Assembly (NCBI RefSeq): GCF_009711445.1
Contig: NZ_SMMC01000204.1
Span: forward strand, 1 to 49,017
DNA length: 49,017 nt
Origin: Curvivirga aplysinae
GTDB lineage: Bacteria > Pseudomonadota > Alphaproteobacteria > UBA8366 > Aestuariispiraceae
Reading direction: 5' to 3'
A program made the position numbers and the translations under genes. The first letter of the stretch is position 1; each line of letters opens with the position of its first letter. Shown here piece by piece: positions 25,599 through 34,960 of this stretch. Below the pieces are notes generated by a model. That model was given only the letters and a program-made list of their open reading frames with translations, ran no database searches and was not told the DNA's origin.

Positions 25599-25937
25599 TT
25601 AATTCACAACGGAATTGTTAGGTATATATTGTCCATTCCCTTGTTGACCTGCGAAATATTCACCGATTCCCGGATGATCAATTGGGTCTTCGGGATTAGC
25701 TGCAGTTAAATTCTGTTCAGAAACATAGGCAATATAAGGATTGCTATTATCAGATTGTACCGCAAACAGGTGATAGAATGGCTGGTCTTTACTTGGTCGC
25801 ACATCTGCCGGGATGGATTGCCACCATTCTTCTGTATTATCGAATTCTGGATCCACATCAAAAACAACTCCGCGAAATCCATAAATTTTATGCTCTACAG
25901 AATCTCCAATGGCGAATTTTGCTTGTCTTTGACGCAT
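25599..25937 (-). CDS. hspQ: Heat shock protein HspQ
   Basis: 112 residues with the YccV/HspQ fold: FAIGDSVEHKIYGFRGVVFD, DPEFDNTEEWWQSIPADVRP and QPFYHLFAVQSDNSNPYIAY. The pattern WW-x(12)-QPFYH followed by YVSEQNL is characteristic. In enterobacteria HspQ is a specificity factor for Lon and also binds hemimethylated oriC DNA. The C-terminal 20 residues are low-complexity (GQQGNGQYIPNNS). Upstream is about 200 bp of AT-rich DNA leading to divergent ettA. Confidence 0.92.
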   Translation of the reverse strand: MRQRQAKFAIGDSVEHKIYGFRGVVFDVDPEFDNTEEWWQSIPADVRPSKDQPFYHLFAVQSDNSNPYIAYVSEQNLTAANPEDPIDHPGIGEYFAGQQGNGQYIPNNSVVN

Positions 25938-26139
25938 GTCTGGCTCTTTTCTTTCTTAAATCCGGCCCCCCGACTATTGAGGATATAAATAATCATAAAA
26001 ACAATACAAGATAGATCAAGCGAAGTTTATAATTTTTATGAGACGAAAAAGCTTACAAAGCATGGACAGTAACGCAGGGATAAGCTAGAAACCGCAATAG
26101 ATATTTCAATAGAAAAAAATTATGAGGAGACTGCCAGCC

Positions 26140-27819
26140 ATGGCTGCCAATCAATATGTTTACCGCATGCACAACCTCTCTAAAGCCTATTCAGGCGGCA
26201 AAGAAGTTTTCAAAGGCATCACCCTGTCTTTCCTACCGGGCGCAAAAATCGGTGTTTTAGGTTACAACGGTGCGGGTAAATCCACCCTCTTGAAAATCAT
26301 GGCCGGCATCGACAAAGACTATAATGGCGATGCTGAACCTGCTGAAGGTTTAAAAATTGGTTACCTAGAACAAGAACCACATCTGGACGAATCTAAAACA
26401 GTTCATGAGAACGTTATGGATGCAATGGGTGAGATTAAAGATGTTCTTGACCGTTTCAACGAAGTATCCATGAAATTGGGCGAAGTGACCGATGATGATG
26501 AGATGATGACATTGATCGGTGAGCAAGCTGAGTTGCAAGAAAAAATCGATGCAGCTGACGCGTGGGACTTGGACCGTGTTGTTGATATTGCGATGGACGC
26601 ACTTCGTTGCCCTCCAGGTGATTGGGCTGTTGATAAGCTTTCTGGCGGTGAAAAACGTCGTGTTGCCTTGTGTCGCTTATTGCTTTCCAAGCCTGACATG
26701 CTTCTTCTTGATGAGCCAACCAACCACTTGGATGCAGAATCTGTAGCGTGGCTACAACGTTTCTTGGCGGATTATACAGGTACCGTAGTTATGGTAACTC
26801 ACGATCGCTACTTCCTTGATAACGTAACAGGCTGGATTCTTGAATTAGACCGCGGCACAGGCATTCCTTACGAAGGCAACTATTCCGCTTGGTTGGAACA
26901 GAAACAAAAACGCATGGAACAAGAAGGCAAAGAAGATGCTGCACGTGCTAAAGTATTGGCACGCGAACGTGAATGGGTGTCTTCCAGTCCGAAAGCCCGT
27001 CAGGCAAAATCCAAAGCGCGTATCCAGGCATATGAAAAACTGTTGGAGCAAGAGAACCACAAAGAAGTTGGTGTGGCTCAAATCCAGATTCCACCAGGTC
27101 CACGTTTAGGCGATATCGTGATCAAAGCGGATGCAGTAAAGAAAGCCTTTGGCGACAAACTTCTTTTTGAAGGCATGGAATTTAATCTGCCACGTGGTGG
27201 TATTGTTGGTATCATTGGTCCAAACGGTGCGGGTAAATCAACCCTATTCCGTATGATCACAGGCAATGAAACACCTGATGAAGGTGAGTTCACAGTTGGT
27301 GACACAGTAAAACTTGGCTACGTGGATCAATCCCGTGACAGTCTTGATGACAATAAAACCGTTTGGGAAGAAATTTCAGACGGTTTGGACGTGATTGAAC
27401 TCGGCAAACGCAAAATGCAAAGCCGCGCCTATGTAGGTAGCTTCAACTTCAAAGGTGGCGACCAACAAAAGAAAGTTGGCATGTTATCAGGTGGTGAGCG
27501 CAACCGTGTACATTTGGCAAAAATGCTTAAATCTGAATCCAACGTATTGCTACTCGATGAGCCAACCAACGATTTGGACGTTGATACACTTCGCGCACTA
27601 GAGGAAGCGTTGGAAAACTTCGCAGGTTGTGCAGTGGTGATCTCGCATGATCGCTGGTTCCTTGACCGTATCGCGACACATATCTTGGCTTATGAAGGCG
27701 ATAGTCAGGTTGTGTGGTTCGAAGGGAACTATGAAGATTACGAAGCTGACCGCAAACGCCGTCTAGGTGCAGATGCGGATCAACCACATCGTATTAAATA
27801 CCGTAAGATTTCCCATTAA
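26140..27819 (+). CDS. ettA: Energy-dependent translational throttle protein EttA
   Basis: 559 residues from the ATG at 26140, chosen because GAGGAG is at about 26123; the frame opens at 26122. An ABC-F protein with two nucleotide-binding domains and no membrane part. It binds the ribosomal E site and gates elongation according to ATP/ADP. Walker A motifs are [10 protein letters not shown] and [10 protein letters not shown], signatures are [11 protein letters not shown] and [11 protein letters not shown], and Walker B are [11 protein letters not shown] and [11 protein letters not shown]. The linker between domains ([20 protein letters not shown]) is the EttA form. Length is that of E. coli EttA (555). 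A FAD monooxygenase follows 15 nt later. Confidence 0.96.
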   Translation: MAANQYVYRMHNLSKAYSGGKEVFKGITLSFLPGAKIGVLGYNGAGKSTLLKIMAGIDKDYNGDAEPAEGLKIGYLEQEPHLDESKTVHENVMDAMGEIKDVLDRFNEVSMKLGEVTDDDEMMTLIGEQAELQEKIDAADAWDLDRVVDIAMDALRCPPGDWAVDKLSGGEKRRVALCRLLLSKPDMLLLDEPTNHLDAESVAWLQRFLADYTGTVVMVTHDRYFLDNVTGWILELDRGTGIPYEGNYSAWLEQKQKRMEQEGKEDAARAKVLAREREWVSSSPKARQAKSKARIQAYEKLLEQENHKEVGVAQIQIPPGPRLGDIVIKADAVKKAFGDKLLFEGMEFNLPRGGIVGIIGPNGAGKSTLFRMITGNETPDEGEFTVGDTVKLGYVDQSRDSLDDNKTVWEEISDGLDVIELGKRKMQSRAYVGSFNFKGGDQQKKVGMLSGGERNRVHLAKMLKSESNVLLLDEPTNDLDVDTLRALEEALENFAGCAVVISHDRWFLDRIATHILAYEGDSQVVWFEGNYEDYEADRKRRLGADADQPHRIKYRKISH

Positions 27820-27834
27820 TCCTGATAGGAAATC

Positions 27835-29079
27835 ATGGGGGATAAACGATATAAGATTGGGATAATAGGCGCAGGGACAACAGGATTGGCCTCTGCGCTT
27901 TATCTTGACCGTTCGGGTCATGATGTCACTGTCTTTGAAAAATTTGACAGGCCGAAACCTCTTGGTTCCGGCCTGTTATTGCAACCAACCGGGCTTGCTT
28001 GCCTTGCTAATCTGGGCCTTGATAAAAAGGCCCTGCGACTTGGTGCCCCAATTTCGCATTTAAAAGGTCATACCATCAACGGCTGGAAAGTGATGGATGT
28101 CGCCTACGAAAATTTAAGTCCCCGCTTATTTGGATTAGGTATCCACAGATCAGCATTGTTCCATTTACTGTATGATGAAGTGGTTAAACGCAAAATCAAG
28201 CTTGTTAAAGATTTTGAAGCTATCTCTATTAAGCACAAAACCAAAAGCCCAATCATTCAAAATTCTCTCGGTGATATAACCAATTCCTTCGATTTGGTTA
28301 TAGATGCATCTGGAATGAAATCTAAAGTTCGAGATCAATTTGCCGAGATAAAGCTCAATAAAAAATACCCTTATGGTGCGGTTTGGGGTATTTCAACAGC
28401 TAATCAAGATTTCAATTATCAACATCTCCATCAACGATATGATCTTGCACACACAATGATTGGCGTTATGCCTATGGGTAAGGCCTCAGAAACCGATCAG
28501 AAAAACTCCTATGCTTTTTTCTATAGTTTGAAACATGAAAATTTTGACCAGTGGCATAACGAGCCCTTCGATAAATGGCAAAGACATGTTGCGAATTTAT
28601 GGCCAGAAGCAGGAAAACTCGCTACAGAATTTGATGATCATTCAGACTTAAACAGAGCAATTTATCACGACATTATTCTGAAACGTTTTTATAATGATCG
28701 TCTTATTTTTATGGGGGATGCGGCCCATAATACGAGCCCACAACTTGGGCAAGGTGCCAATCTAGGGTTGGCTGATGCACTTGTATTTTCGAAACATCTG
28801 GATACAGCTCCAAATCTTGAAGACGCGATCATCAATTATGATAAAGATCGAAGAAACCATGTCCATTTCTACCAATGGGCTAGCCGATGGCTCACTCCCT
28901 TCTTCCAATCAGACTCACTAATTGCAGCTCGGCTAAGAGATTTGTTTTTTAATCCCTTCCAAAAAACACCCTATATCAACACACTTTCCATAGAAGTTTT
29001 ATCAGGTGTAAAGACAGGTTTGTTTTCAAATATCGATCCTGGTAATTGGCATCCTGAATACAGTTTAAAAAACAAATAG
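27835..29079 (+). CDS. FAD-dependent monooxygenase (PHBH-like, aromatic hydroxylase superfamily)
   Basis: 414 residues. The N-terminal FAD-binding Rossmann motif is KIGIIGAGTTGLASALYLDR, followed by GSGLLLQPTGLACLANLGL; the second FAD signature is IFMGDAAHNTSPQLGQGANL. This is the family of salicylate, 3-hydroxybenzoate and UbiH-like hydroxylases. I cannot name the substrate. AGGAAATC precedes the ATG. It is 15 nt behind ettA, so co-transcribed at least in part, and is followed after 96 nt by a DOPA-dioxygenase-like gene that might share an aromatic substrate. Confidence 0.88.
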   Translation: MGDKRYKIGIIGAGTTGLASALYLDRSGHDVTVFEKFDRPKPLGSGLLLQPTGLACLANLGLDKKALRLGAPISHLKGHTINGWKVMDVAYENLSPRLFGLGIHRSALFHLLYDEVVKRKIKLVKDFEAISIKHKTKSPIIQNSLGDITNSFDLVIDASGMKSKVRDQFAEIKLNKKYPYGAVWGISTANQDFNYQHLHQRYDLAHTMIGVMPMGKASETDQKNSYAFFYSLKHENFDQWHNEPFDKWQRHVANLWPEAGKLATEFDDHSDLNRAIYHDIILKRFYNDRLIFMGDAAHNTSPQLGQGANLGLADALVFSKHLDTAPNLEDAIINYDKDRRNHVHFYQWASRWLTPFFQSDSLIAARLRDLFFNPFQKTPYINTLSIEVLSGVKTGLFSNIDPGNWHPEYSLKNK

Positions 29080-29175
29080 AAGCAACGGAAACAATTAGTT
29101 TCTGATGATTGACTTGTAAATAAAGCATTTCCTAGCAAAATTAGAAACACGGATACAGCAATAGGAAATTCAGTC

Positions 29176-29559
29176 ATGAATGAAGATAACGCCAATACTG
29201 TAAAAATTTTACGCGATACATCCATGTATCATTATCATGCTCATATCTATTTTGATGAGGCGACCAAAGATATTGCTTGGTCCATTCGTGAGCAGATCGA
29301 AAAAAAATGGCCTGATATCGATATGGGTCGCTTTTGGGAGCGAAATGTTGGGCCACATCCAAGATGGAGCTTTCAAGTCGCATTTCATCATAAAGATTTT
29401 GCGGATATCACCAAATGGTTGATGTTTAATCGAAAAGATTTAGTTGTCTTTTTACATCCGCAATCTGGCGATGAATTAGCAGATCACCGTGATCATCCAA
29501 TTTGGATGGGAGAAAAATTGCAGCTGGATTTATCAATGATGGAAAAAAAGTCACGCTAG
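29176..29559 (+). CDS. DOPA 4,5-dioxygenase family protein
   Basis: 127 residues. The compact family shows its histidine pattern: His21 and His23 in YHYHAHIYFD, His61 in VGPHPRWSFQVAF, and His94, His104 and His107 in LHPQSGDELADHRDHPIWMG. Fungal and plant members open the ring of DOPA in betalain synthesis; bacterial members act on unknown catechols or have unknown roles. AGGAAATTCAGTC gives a good RBS. It follows the FAD monooxygenase; hydroxylase then ring-opening dioxygenase would be a sensible order for an aromatic compound (inference). Confidence 0.88.
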   Translation: MNEDNANTVKILRDTSMYHYHAHIYFDEATKDIAWSIREQIEKKWPDIDMGRFWERNVGPHPRWSFQVAFHHKDFADITKWLMFNRKDLVVFLHPQSGDELADHRDHPIWMGEKLQLDLSMMEKKSR

Positions 29560-29572
29560 ACGATCAAATTAC

Positions 29573-30181
29573 CTAGCGGCGACCACCACGACGATTAGCT
29601 GCTCGTTTTTGCTTCATTGCATTTTGCTTACGTGCAGCTGTAATTTCATCACGCATTTTAAGATAAACTGACGCGACTTGCTGGCTAGTCGCGTCTGCCA
29701 AAATAGCAGTTTTACGAAGGTTATGACCTTCCTTTAACAACGCCCCGATTAAACGTTCATGATCCGCTTTGGTAGGCTTATAGCTGCTATGAAAGGTTCG
29801 TGTGATCTTTATGTTACCGGACTTAGGCTGGTTCACAGGCATTTCTTCTTTCATGCCACGTTCACGTGCAGCTTGTGCAGCCATCTGAAACTCGTATTTC
29901 TCACGTGCTTCATTACCACGCATCATACGCAAAGTACCAGATGCCCATGCATCAACAGCAGATTGACGACGCGCTGCCTGTTCAGACTCATTAACCTTAC
30001 CATCATCTAGTTCAGGATGGGTTTCGGCAATCGCCTCTTCCAAGGTCATATCCCATTGTTTAGCAAGGCGTAACGCTGCTTGTTCTGCAGCCGCCTTTTC
30101 CCCTTCTACCGTTGCCGTCTTCATTACCAAGACAACTTTACGGAAGCGTTCTCTATCTCTTTCAGGTATTACAATGGTCAT
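29573..30181 (-). CDS. DUF2786-like hypothetical protein
   Basis: About 202 residues from the ATG at 30181; the frame is open to 30250, and no start has a convincing RBS. Residues about 10-50 (RFRKVVLVMKTATVEGEKAA, then AEQAALRLAKQWDMTLEEAI) resemble the DUF2786 helical motif found in many bacterial and phage proteins. The centre is charged and Ala/Glu-rich, the region ISVYLK-like helix TSQQVASVYLKMRDEITAAR follows, and the end is very basic (KQKRAANRRGGRR), suggesting nucleic-acid contact. It follows the MttB-family gene with a short gap and may be its operon partner. Function unknown. Confidence 0.6.
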   Translation of the reverse strand: MTIVIPERDRERFRKVVLVMKTATVEGEKAAAEQAALRLAKQWDMTLEEAIAETHPELDDGKVNESEQAARRQSAVDAWASGTLRMMRGNEAREKYEFQMAAQAARERGMKEEMPVNQPKSGNIKITRTFHSSYKPTKADHERLIGALLKEGHNLRKTAILADATSQQVASVYLKMRDEITAARKQNAMKQKRAANRRGGRR

Positions 30182-30288
30182 AGCGGCAGCATTATCCGCT
30201 TTTACACGTTCAGAAACAAGACCCATTCCCAAAAGAAAAAGAGCCAACATAAAATCTGCTCATCAAAGTTTAGTGAGGTGTTTTCATT

Positions 30289-31866
30289 TTATACCTTTGG
30301 CTTCATGTCTGACCTATCCAATTTAATAGGAAATTTAGCGCGAATTGCATCATCAAGCTCTTCGCTTATATGTGTTGGGAAATGTGTCGCCAGCACTTCT
30401 TCAGCTCTAACAATTGCAACATCCAGAATAGATTTTGATCCTTCTTCCACCCATTGCCCAAAAGGTTGGCGGTCAGCGATTTTTGGGTAGAGATATTCTG
30501 TTTCCATACATTCCAAAGTTTTGGGATGACCAAGAAAATGACCAGCCCCTAAACAAGCTTCTTTGATCGTTTCTACGCTCAAAGTCTGCTCATTAACTTC
30601 GATCCCACGAATGGCGCGCTGCGCTTGACCCAACATATCGTTATCAATCAAAAGAGCCTCAAAACTACACGCCATCAAACTACCCAGCATGCCTGCGGAT
30701 TCCAATACACGATTGGCACCTGCCATGCCTGCTAATACCGATGCAATTCCTTTTTCATACCCCGCTTGTGCATCAGGCATCTTCGCATCGGTCATGGAAG
30801 CAGCAACGGTTACGGGTAAATTATAATATCCCCCGATCTGTGCCGCAGCCGCCATTAATACAGCTTCTTCGCCGCTACCCCCTGAAAATGATCCTGACCG
30901 CAAATCAGAAACAAACGGCCAGATCGCGAAGGACATCGGCGTGCCCGGTGCAATCATATTAACCATGCAAAGACAGGACAATCCTTCTGCGGTTACTTGT
31001 GCCAAGGTCCCTGCAAGATGCGCAGGTGCTGTCGCCCCTGCTTGGGGTGCAATCGCAATATCACTGATGAGGTCACGTTTGGAACTGGCGATCAGCACTT
31101 CCAGATTATCTTCTCCAAAACGTAAAGGGGAAACAATCGGACAGCCGCCAAAAGTCGCAAATGGTTTTTCTTTAAACTTACCGACACCACCTGCAACCAT
31201 ATCAAACATCTCAACCACCGCGTCGATATTCTTTACATCAACGAAAGTCATTTCCGCAGGTTTTTGCGTCCCTGATACAATAGCATAAGCCACATTGATA
31301 TCATGTTCATACGGATCATCCAGTTCCGTCGGGACAACTGTTTGCCCAAAGCCATGAATATTTTCCAGCGTATCCGTCACGCGGCAAAAATCATATAGGT
31401 CCTTTAATGCGGAGGGGCGAAAGTTCTTTTCTTTCGCATTATAAACGGTGACAGCCTCGCCGCTCGTAACATAATTCACATGGTTATGTCCCACGATCAG
31501 ATTGTCATGTTGTGGATCACGACTATGTACAGTGTATGAGCTTGCAGATTTTTTTAGAGCCTCCTCAACGATGCTTCTTGGAAAGCAAATTCTATTATGT
31601 TCATTCAAATGTGCACCATTTGCCAAAGCAATTTCGATTGCTTCGGCTGTTGGTTCACCAATACCCAAGGTTTCGAGAATATCCAAAGCCGCTTCATTAA
31701 TCATATCAAGATCTCGATCTGTTAACGGTTTGTAACGCCCTCCCGGTAAACCAGCACGTACAGGTCTTTGTGCAGGACCAGCTTCGCGCATCGCTAAACG
31801 GCCAGAACGACCACCGCCGCCACGACGATTTCGACGCGCTTCATTTTCCTTATCTACACGAACCAT
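30289..31866 (-). CDS. MttB (trimethylamine methyltransferase) family protein, non-pyrrolysine type
   Basis: 525 residues from the ATG at 31866 with AGAGGA upstream. The MttB barrel is recognisable from GRYKPLTDRDLDMINEAALD, ILETLGIGEPTAEAIEIA through YVTSGEAVTVYN and GTQKPAEMTFVDVKN to YEKGIASVLAGMAGANRVLE. There is no in-frame TAG, so it lacks pyrrolysine and belongs with the homologues that demethylate glycine betaine, proline betaine or similar quaternary amines, transferring the methyl group to a corrinoid protein. No corrinoid protein is encoded nearby. The N-terminus carries an unusual basic Gly/Arg stretch (RRNRRGGGGRSGR). It is divergent from a broken BetI-like regulator, which fits a betaine-type substrate. 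Confidence 0.88.
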   Translation of the reverse strand: MVRVDKENEARRNRRGGGGRSGRLAMREAGPAQRPVRAGLPGGRYKPLTDRDLDMINEAALDILETLGIGEPTAEAIEIALANGAHLNEHNRICFPRSIVEEALKKSASSYTVHSRDPQHDNLIVGHNHVNYVTSGEAVTVYNAKEKNFRPSALKDLYDFCRVTDTLENIHGFGQTVVPTELDDPYEHDINVAYAIVSGTQKPAEMTFVDVKNIDAVVEMFDMVAGGVGKFKEKPFATFGGCPIVSPLRFGEDNLEVLIASSKRDLISDIAIAPQAGATAPAHLAGTLAQVTAEGLSCLCMVNMIAPGTPMSFAIWPFVSDLRSGSFSGGSGEEAVLMAAAAQIGGYYNLPVTVAASMTDAKMPDAQAGYEKGIASVLAGMAGANRVLESAGMLGSLMACSFEALLIDNDMLGQAQRAIRGIEVNEQTLSVETIKEACLGAGHFLGHPKTLECMETEYLYPKIADRQPFGQWVEEGSKSILDVAIVRAEEVLATHFPTHISEELDDAIRAKFPIKLDRSDMKPKV

Positions 31867-31967
31867 AATCAATATCCTCTAATTTTTTACTTACTTTTTC
31901 TCTGTGGAATAGCTCTTTTCTACCCCCTGCTGCCCTAGGCCTACATGAACATAATTAAAAACACAAT

Positions 31968-31991
31968 AAAAATGTATGTACGTTCATTTTT
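31968..31991. promoter_or_regulatory. Operator-like palindrome between mttB-like gene and betI-like pseudogene
   Basis: AAAAATG-TAT-GTAC-GTT-CATTTTT is symmetric in its arms and its GTAC core. Core GTAC palindromes with ATG/CAT arms are common for TetR-family operators. ATGAAC at 31945-31950 and GTTCAT at 31982-31987 are a second, wider inverted repeat. Confidence 0.5.
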
Positions 31992-32062
31992 TAAATGTTG
32001 AAAATTAAGCAAATAAAGGTAATTTATCAATCTGCAAATCGCAGAAAACGGAAAATCTTAGA

Positions 32063-32735
32063 ATGACGGCAGCAGACGCAAAAAACACAAAAACAAAAAA
32101 AACACGTGCAAAACCTGTAAAACAAACGAGTGTCCGCGATAAAAAGAAAGCACATCATCGTGATCTTTTGAATTGATGCGACGATCAAATCAATTGCAGA
32201 ACATGGATATGCAGGTACGACTGTGAGCACGATTCAAGCAATATCAGGTCTCTCTCGTGGAATGATAAATTTGCATTTCAGCTCAAAAGAAGTTCTTTTT
32301 CAGGCTGCGCTTACTCGTCTGGCCAATAATTACGAGACTTTTTGGCGCGCCGCATTGATCAAAGGTGGATCAAAACCTGCCTCGCAATTGATGTCTGTTC
32401 TTAAAAATGATCTGAGCAATCAGGTTTTAAAATCGGATATGCTTTCGGTTTGGTATGCTTTTCGCGCCGAAGCAAATAGTCATCCAGAATATCTGGAACT
32501 CTGTGGGACAAGAGACAAACAATATACAGCAATGTTGAATAATCTTTGCCTTAATTTGGCAGAGGCACAGGGAGAAAATCTGGAATATGCCAGAGACAGT
32601 GCATCAGGTATTTACGCGATGGTAGAAGGCTTCTGGGTTGAAGCCTTCCTGCACCCAAAGACATTTAATAAAAGCAGAGCGACACGTGTGCTTCACGCTT
32701 TTATAAAAAGCCGTTTCCCTAAAAGCTTTAAATAG
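32063..32735 (+). pseudogene. BetI-like TetR-family regulator disrupted by a frameshift
   Basis: An ATG at 32063 opens a frame (MTAADAKNTK..., SVRDKKKAHHRDLL) that stops at a TGA at 32174-32176. The rest continues one frame over as DATIKSIAEHGYAGTTVSTI, then QAISGLSRGMINLHFSSKEV and a C-terminal BetI-type ligand domain to 32735. Removing one A at 32171-32172 restores a smooth join, HRDLL-IDATIKSIAEHGYA, and a protein of about 223 residues. The downstream piece alone, from GTG 32223, lacks helix 1 of the DNA-binding domain. BetI senses choline or betaine-type ligands, consistent with the divergent MttB-family gene. It may be a real mutation or a sequencing error. Confidence 0.78.
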
Positions 32736-32737
32736 GA

Positions 32738-33208
32738 TCATTTATCCAGAAGAATATCTTTGGCTTGATTGATCAAAGAAGCTTTTTCGGGATCCCCACC
32801 TTGATCTGGGTGATGCTTTTGCATCAATTGACGATGAGCTTTTTTTATCTCTTCGTCACTAGCCCCTTCTTCAAGATCAAGAATTTTTAAAGCATCAGTA
32901 CGTGTCATCATACTTGAATCATCATTTGAATCAGTGCCGTTTTTACGTTTGTTTCGATAATGGCGATACAAACGACCAAAGGCGATCACCATCTTAACAC
33001 GATTAATCCATGGGATGACGGCAAGCGCTGCTAACCAAAGAAATTGCAAACCACCGCGCATGACGAAAAAGCCGGCTAATGCTAAGATAATCACGACAAA
33101 TAAAATGCGTCCCGCACGTAAAATATTGGCAGGCTGACTATGAGCAAATGTGTTCAGCAATATTAATATTGCTGCTAATATTACGGTACCCAAAATCAGA
33201 TAAAACAT
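32738..33208 (-). CDS. Membrane-anchored J-domain protein (DnaJ/Tim14-like)
   Basis: 156 residues: two or three N-terminal membrane helices (LILGTVILAAILILLNTF, ILFVVIILALAGFFVM, LQFLWLAALAVIPWI), a basic linker, then a short J-domain near residues 102-156 with HPD at 133-135 (KAHRQLMQKHHPDQGGDPEK). The arrangement resembles Tim14/Pam18-like alphaproteobacterial proteins that recruit DnaK to the membrane. The J-domain ends right at the C-terminus, with no Zn-finger or CTD. It starts 16 nt after mipZ and is likely in the same operon. Confidence 0.9.
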   Translation of the reverse strand: MFYLILGTVILAAILILLNTFAHSQPANILRAGRILFVVIILALAGFFVMRGGLQFLWLAALAVIPWINRVKMVIAFGRLYRHYRNKRKNGTDSNDDSSMMTRTDALKILDLEEGASDEEIKKAHRQLMQKHHPDQGGDPEKASLINQAKDILLDK

Positions 33209-33224
33209 TGGTAGGCCCTAGTTA

Positions 33225-34091
33225 TCAGTCTTTGCTATCGTCTTTCCAGACGGGTAAGCCAATTGCTTGTATCATATTACGAACTTCCTGACGGGCTGCA
33301 ATATGTGTCATACTCATTCGACGTTGTAACCCACTTCCTCGAAGGTCAAGCAATGTTAACCCTTCTAAGAATAATTCACGAAAAATTACACGTTCTGAAA
33401 ACCCTGGTACAAGATCAAATCCTACACGTTTTGCCAAGCCTGTAATCGCCTTATCCATCGCTTTCTGGTTACGAGAATCCAGTTGTCCCAAACGGTTACG
33501 TAAAACAACCCATTTAAAGGTTTTATTTGATCCCGTCCGTTTGGCACGCGTCATTTTTTGCTCAAACACCATTTGGGCATATTGGCTTAACTCTGACACC
33601 TGCAAAGTTTCCGGGTCAACATGGGCAAGCACGTCCAAATCCACAAAACTGTCATTCAAAGGAGTAATAAGTACATCCGCATAAGAATGCCCTGCCCGGC
33701 TTAAAAAACTATCACTCCCGGGTGTATCAATGATCAAGACGTCATTTTCAGAACTTAAACGTTCAACCGCAGCATTTACAGCAGCCTCATCTTCAGCTTT
33801 GGCCATCTCTACGGAGGGATTCTTACTCGGTAAAATCGCATCAACTTCCGGCATCGGAAGTAATACGCCTTTACGTGCCATCGTCGCTTTGCGGTTTTCC
33901 AGATAACGATGTAACGTCCCTTGTCGTGCATCCAAATCAAGCGCAGCAACTGTATAACCACCGCGCATCATCGCGGCAATGAGATGCATTACTGTGGTCG
34001 ATTTTCCTGAGCCACCTTTCTCATTCCCGACGACAATAATAAGGGCTTTTTCTTCTTCAGATGTTGCGTCTGTTTGCACCATGTCACTCAT
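33225..34091 (-). CDS. mipZ: Division-plane positioning ATPase MipZ
   Basis: 288 residues. A ParA/Mrp-type ATPase with the deviant Walker A GNEKGGSGKST (signature Lys25, Lys30), then ALDLDARQGTLHRYLENRKA and the Walker B-like DVLIIDTPGSDSFLSRAGHS. In Caulobacter, MipZ forms a bipolar gradient with ParB and inhibits FtsZ away from midcell; its presence replaces the Min system in many alphaproteobacteria. It is followed by the J-domain gene and preceded by phaR plus a hairpin terminator. Confidence 0.93.
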   Translation of the reverse strand: MSDMVQTDATSEEEKALIIVVGNEKGGSGKSTTVMHLIAAMMRGGYTVAALDLDARQGTLHRYLENRKATMARKGVLLPMPEVDAILPSKNPSVEMAKAEDEAAVNAAVERLSSENDVLIIDTPGSDSFLSRAGHSYADVLITPLNDSFVDLDVLAHVDPETLQVSELSQYAQMVFEQKMTRAKRTGSNKTFKWVVLRNRLGQLDSRNQKAMDKAITGLAKRVGFDLVPGFSERVIFRELFLEGLTLLDLRGSGLQRRMSMTHIAARQEVRNMIQAIGLPVWKDDSKD

Positions 34092-34124
34092 TTAATATGC
34101 CTGTGTAAAAATCTTTAAAAATAG

Positions 34125-34182
34125 CATTTAAAAAAGAATATCTTCTTAATCAATGCTAAAAAGAGCAGATCAAGAAGATATT
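34125..34182 (-). terminator. phaR terminator hairpin
   Basis: AATATCTTCTT (34137-34147) and AAGAAGATATT (34172-34182) are perfect 11-bp arms with a further GCT/AGC pair inside. On the minus strand the stem is followed by CTTTTTTAAA. It separates phaR from mipZ. Confidence 0.65.
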
Positions 34183-34208
34183 CATTAATTCAGAATCTAA
34201 AGAGATTT

Positions 34209-34838
34209 TTACTTCTTTTCAATATTTGCGAGCTTTTCCTGCATTTCTAAAAGCTGCTTCTGTAGATCATTCAACATATCCACCGGATTTTCTGTTTCCT
34301 CAGCATCAGCCTTTGAAGCTTCAGGTTCTTTCATAGGCTCTGCTTTCGAAGCTACAACATTTTGTTCATTTCCGGCAAATGACGTGAACATATTCATGGC
34401 TTGCTCAAACATCGCCATATTTTGACGTCCGATTTCTTCAAAATTACCAAATGGGAAAACGCTATTCATATTTTCCGCTAGATAATTCTGCATCTTCTCT
34501 TGATTTTGAGCGTAATTTTCCATCGCCATTTCAAGATAATTCGGCAACACAGATTGCGGAATTCCTTCCCCATAATAGGAAATAAGCTGACGCAAGAAGC
34601 GGATCGGCAATAAATTCTGCCCTCCCTTTGATTCTTCTTCTACAATAATCTGCGTCAAAACAGATCGTGTAATATCGTCACCTGATTTCGCATCATGGAC
34701 AGTAAATTCAACACCTTGCTTCACCATTTCGCAAAGATGCTCTAATGTCACATAGCTACTCGTAGCAGTATTATACAAACGGCGGTTTGCATATTTCTTA
34801 ATGATGATTGGGCTATCACCTTTTTGCTGTGCACCCAT
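34209..34838 (-). CDS. phaR: Polyhydroxyalkanoate synthesis repressor PhaR
   Basis: 209 residues from the ATG at 34838 with AAAGGGAATGTT upstream; the frame extends to 34925 without an RBS. The N-terminal PHB/PHA-accumulation DNA-binding domain is clear (IIIKKYANRRLYNTATSSYV, TLEHLCEMVKQGVEFTVHDA), followed by the PHB-accumulation repeat ILPIRFLRQLISYYGEGIPQ-like segment, and a C-terminal coiled coil (DLQKQLLEMQEKLANIEKK). PhaR represses phasin and PHA genes until it is titrated onto PHA granules. It is divergent from the PhaE-like/PHA-synthase-like pair. Confidence 0.95.
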   Translation of the reverse strand: MGAQQKGDSPIIIKKYANRRLYNTATSSYVTLEHLCEMVKQGVEFTVHDAKSGDDITRSVLTQIIVEEESKGGQNLLPIRFLRQLISYYGEGIPQSVLPNYLEMAMENYAQNQEKMQNYLAENMNSVFPFGNFEEIGRQNMAMFEQAMNMFTSFAGNEQNVVASKAEPMKEPEASKADAEETENPVDMLNDLQKQLLEMQEKLANIEKK

Positions 34839-34950
34839 AACATTCCCTTTTTTCTTTTTATTAGAACTCTTTGATAAACATAGTATTAAAGAGCTATTCT
34901 TTGTTATCTTCCCGCGACGCAACATATTTTATGGTGCGCGTGCTTAATAT

Positions 34951-34960
34951 TTTGCTGCAT
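34951..34960. promoter_or_regulatory. TGC-rich PhaR-box candidate (phaR side)
   Basis: TTTGCTGCAT lies in the phaR / phaE-like divergent promoter region. Its TTGCTGCA core recurs, inverted, upstream of phaA. PhaR proteins in related bacteria bind TGC-rich sites, so auto-regulation is plausible. Confidence 0.35.

Noticed and set aside
30289-31866. Pyrrolysine-containing trimethylamine methyltransferase
   Set aside because: No in-frame TAG is present and no pyl or corrinoid genes adjoin; it is the non-pyrrolysine MttB branch.
32027-32230. Minus-strand Cys/Phe-rich ORF opposite the BetI-like gene
   Set aside because: Antisense to the poly-lysine start of the regulator; composition is explained by that.
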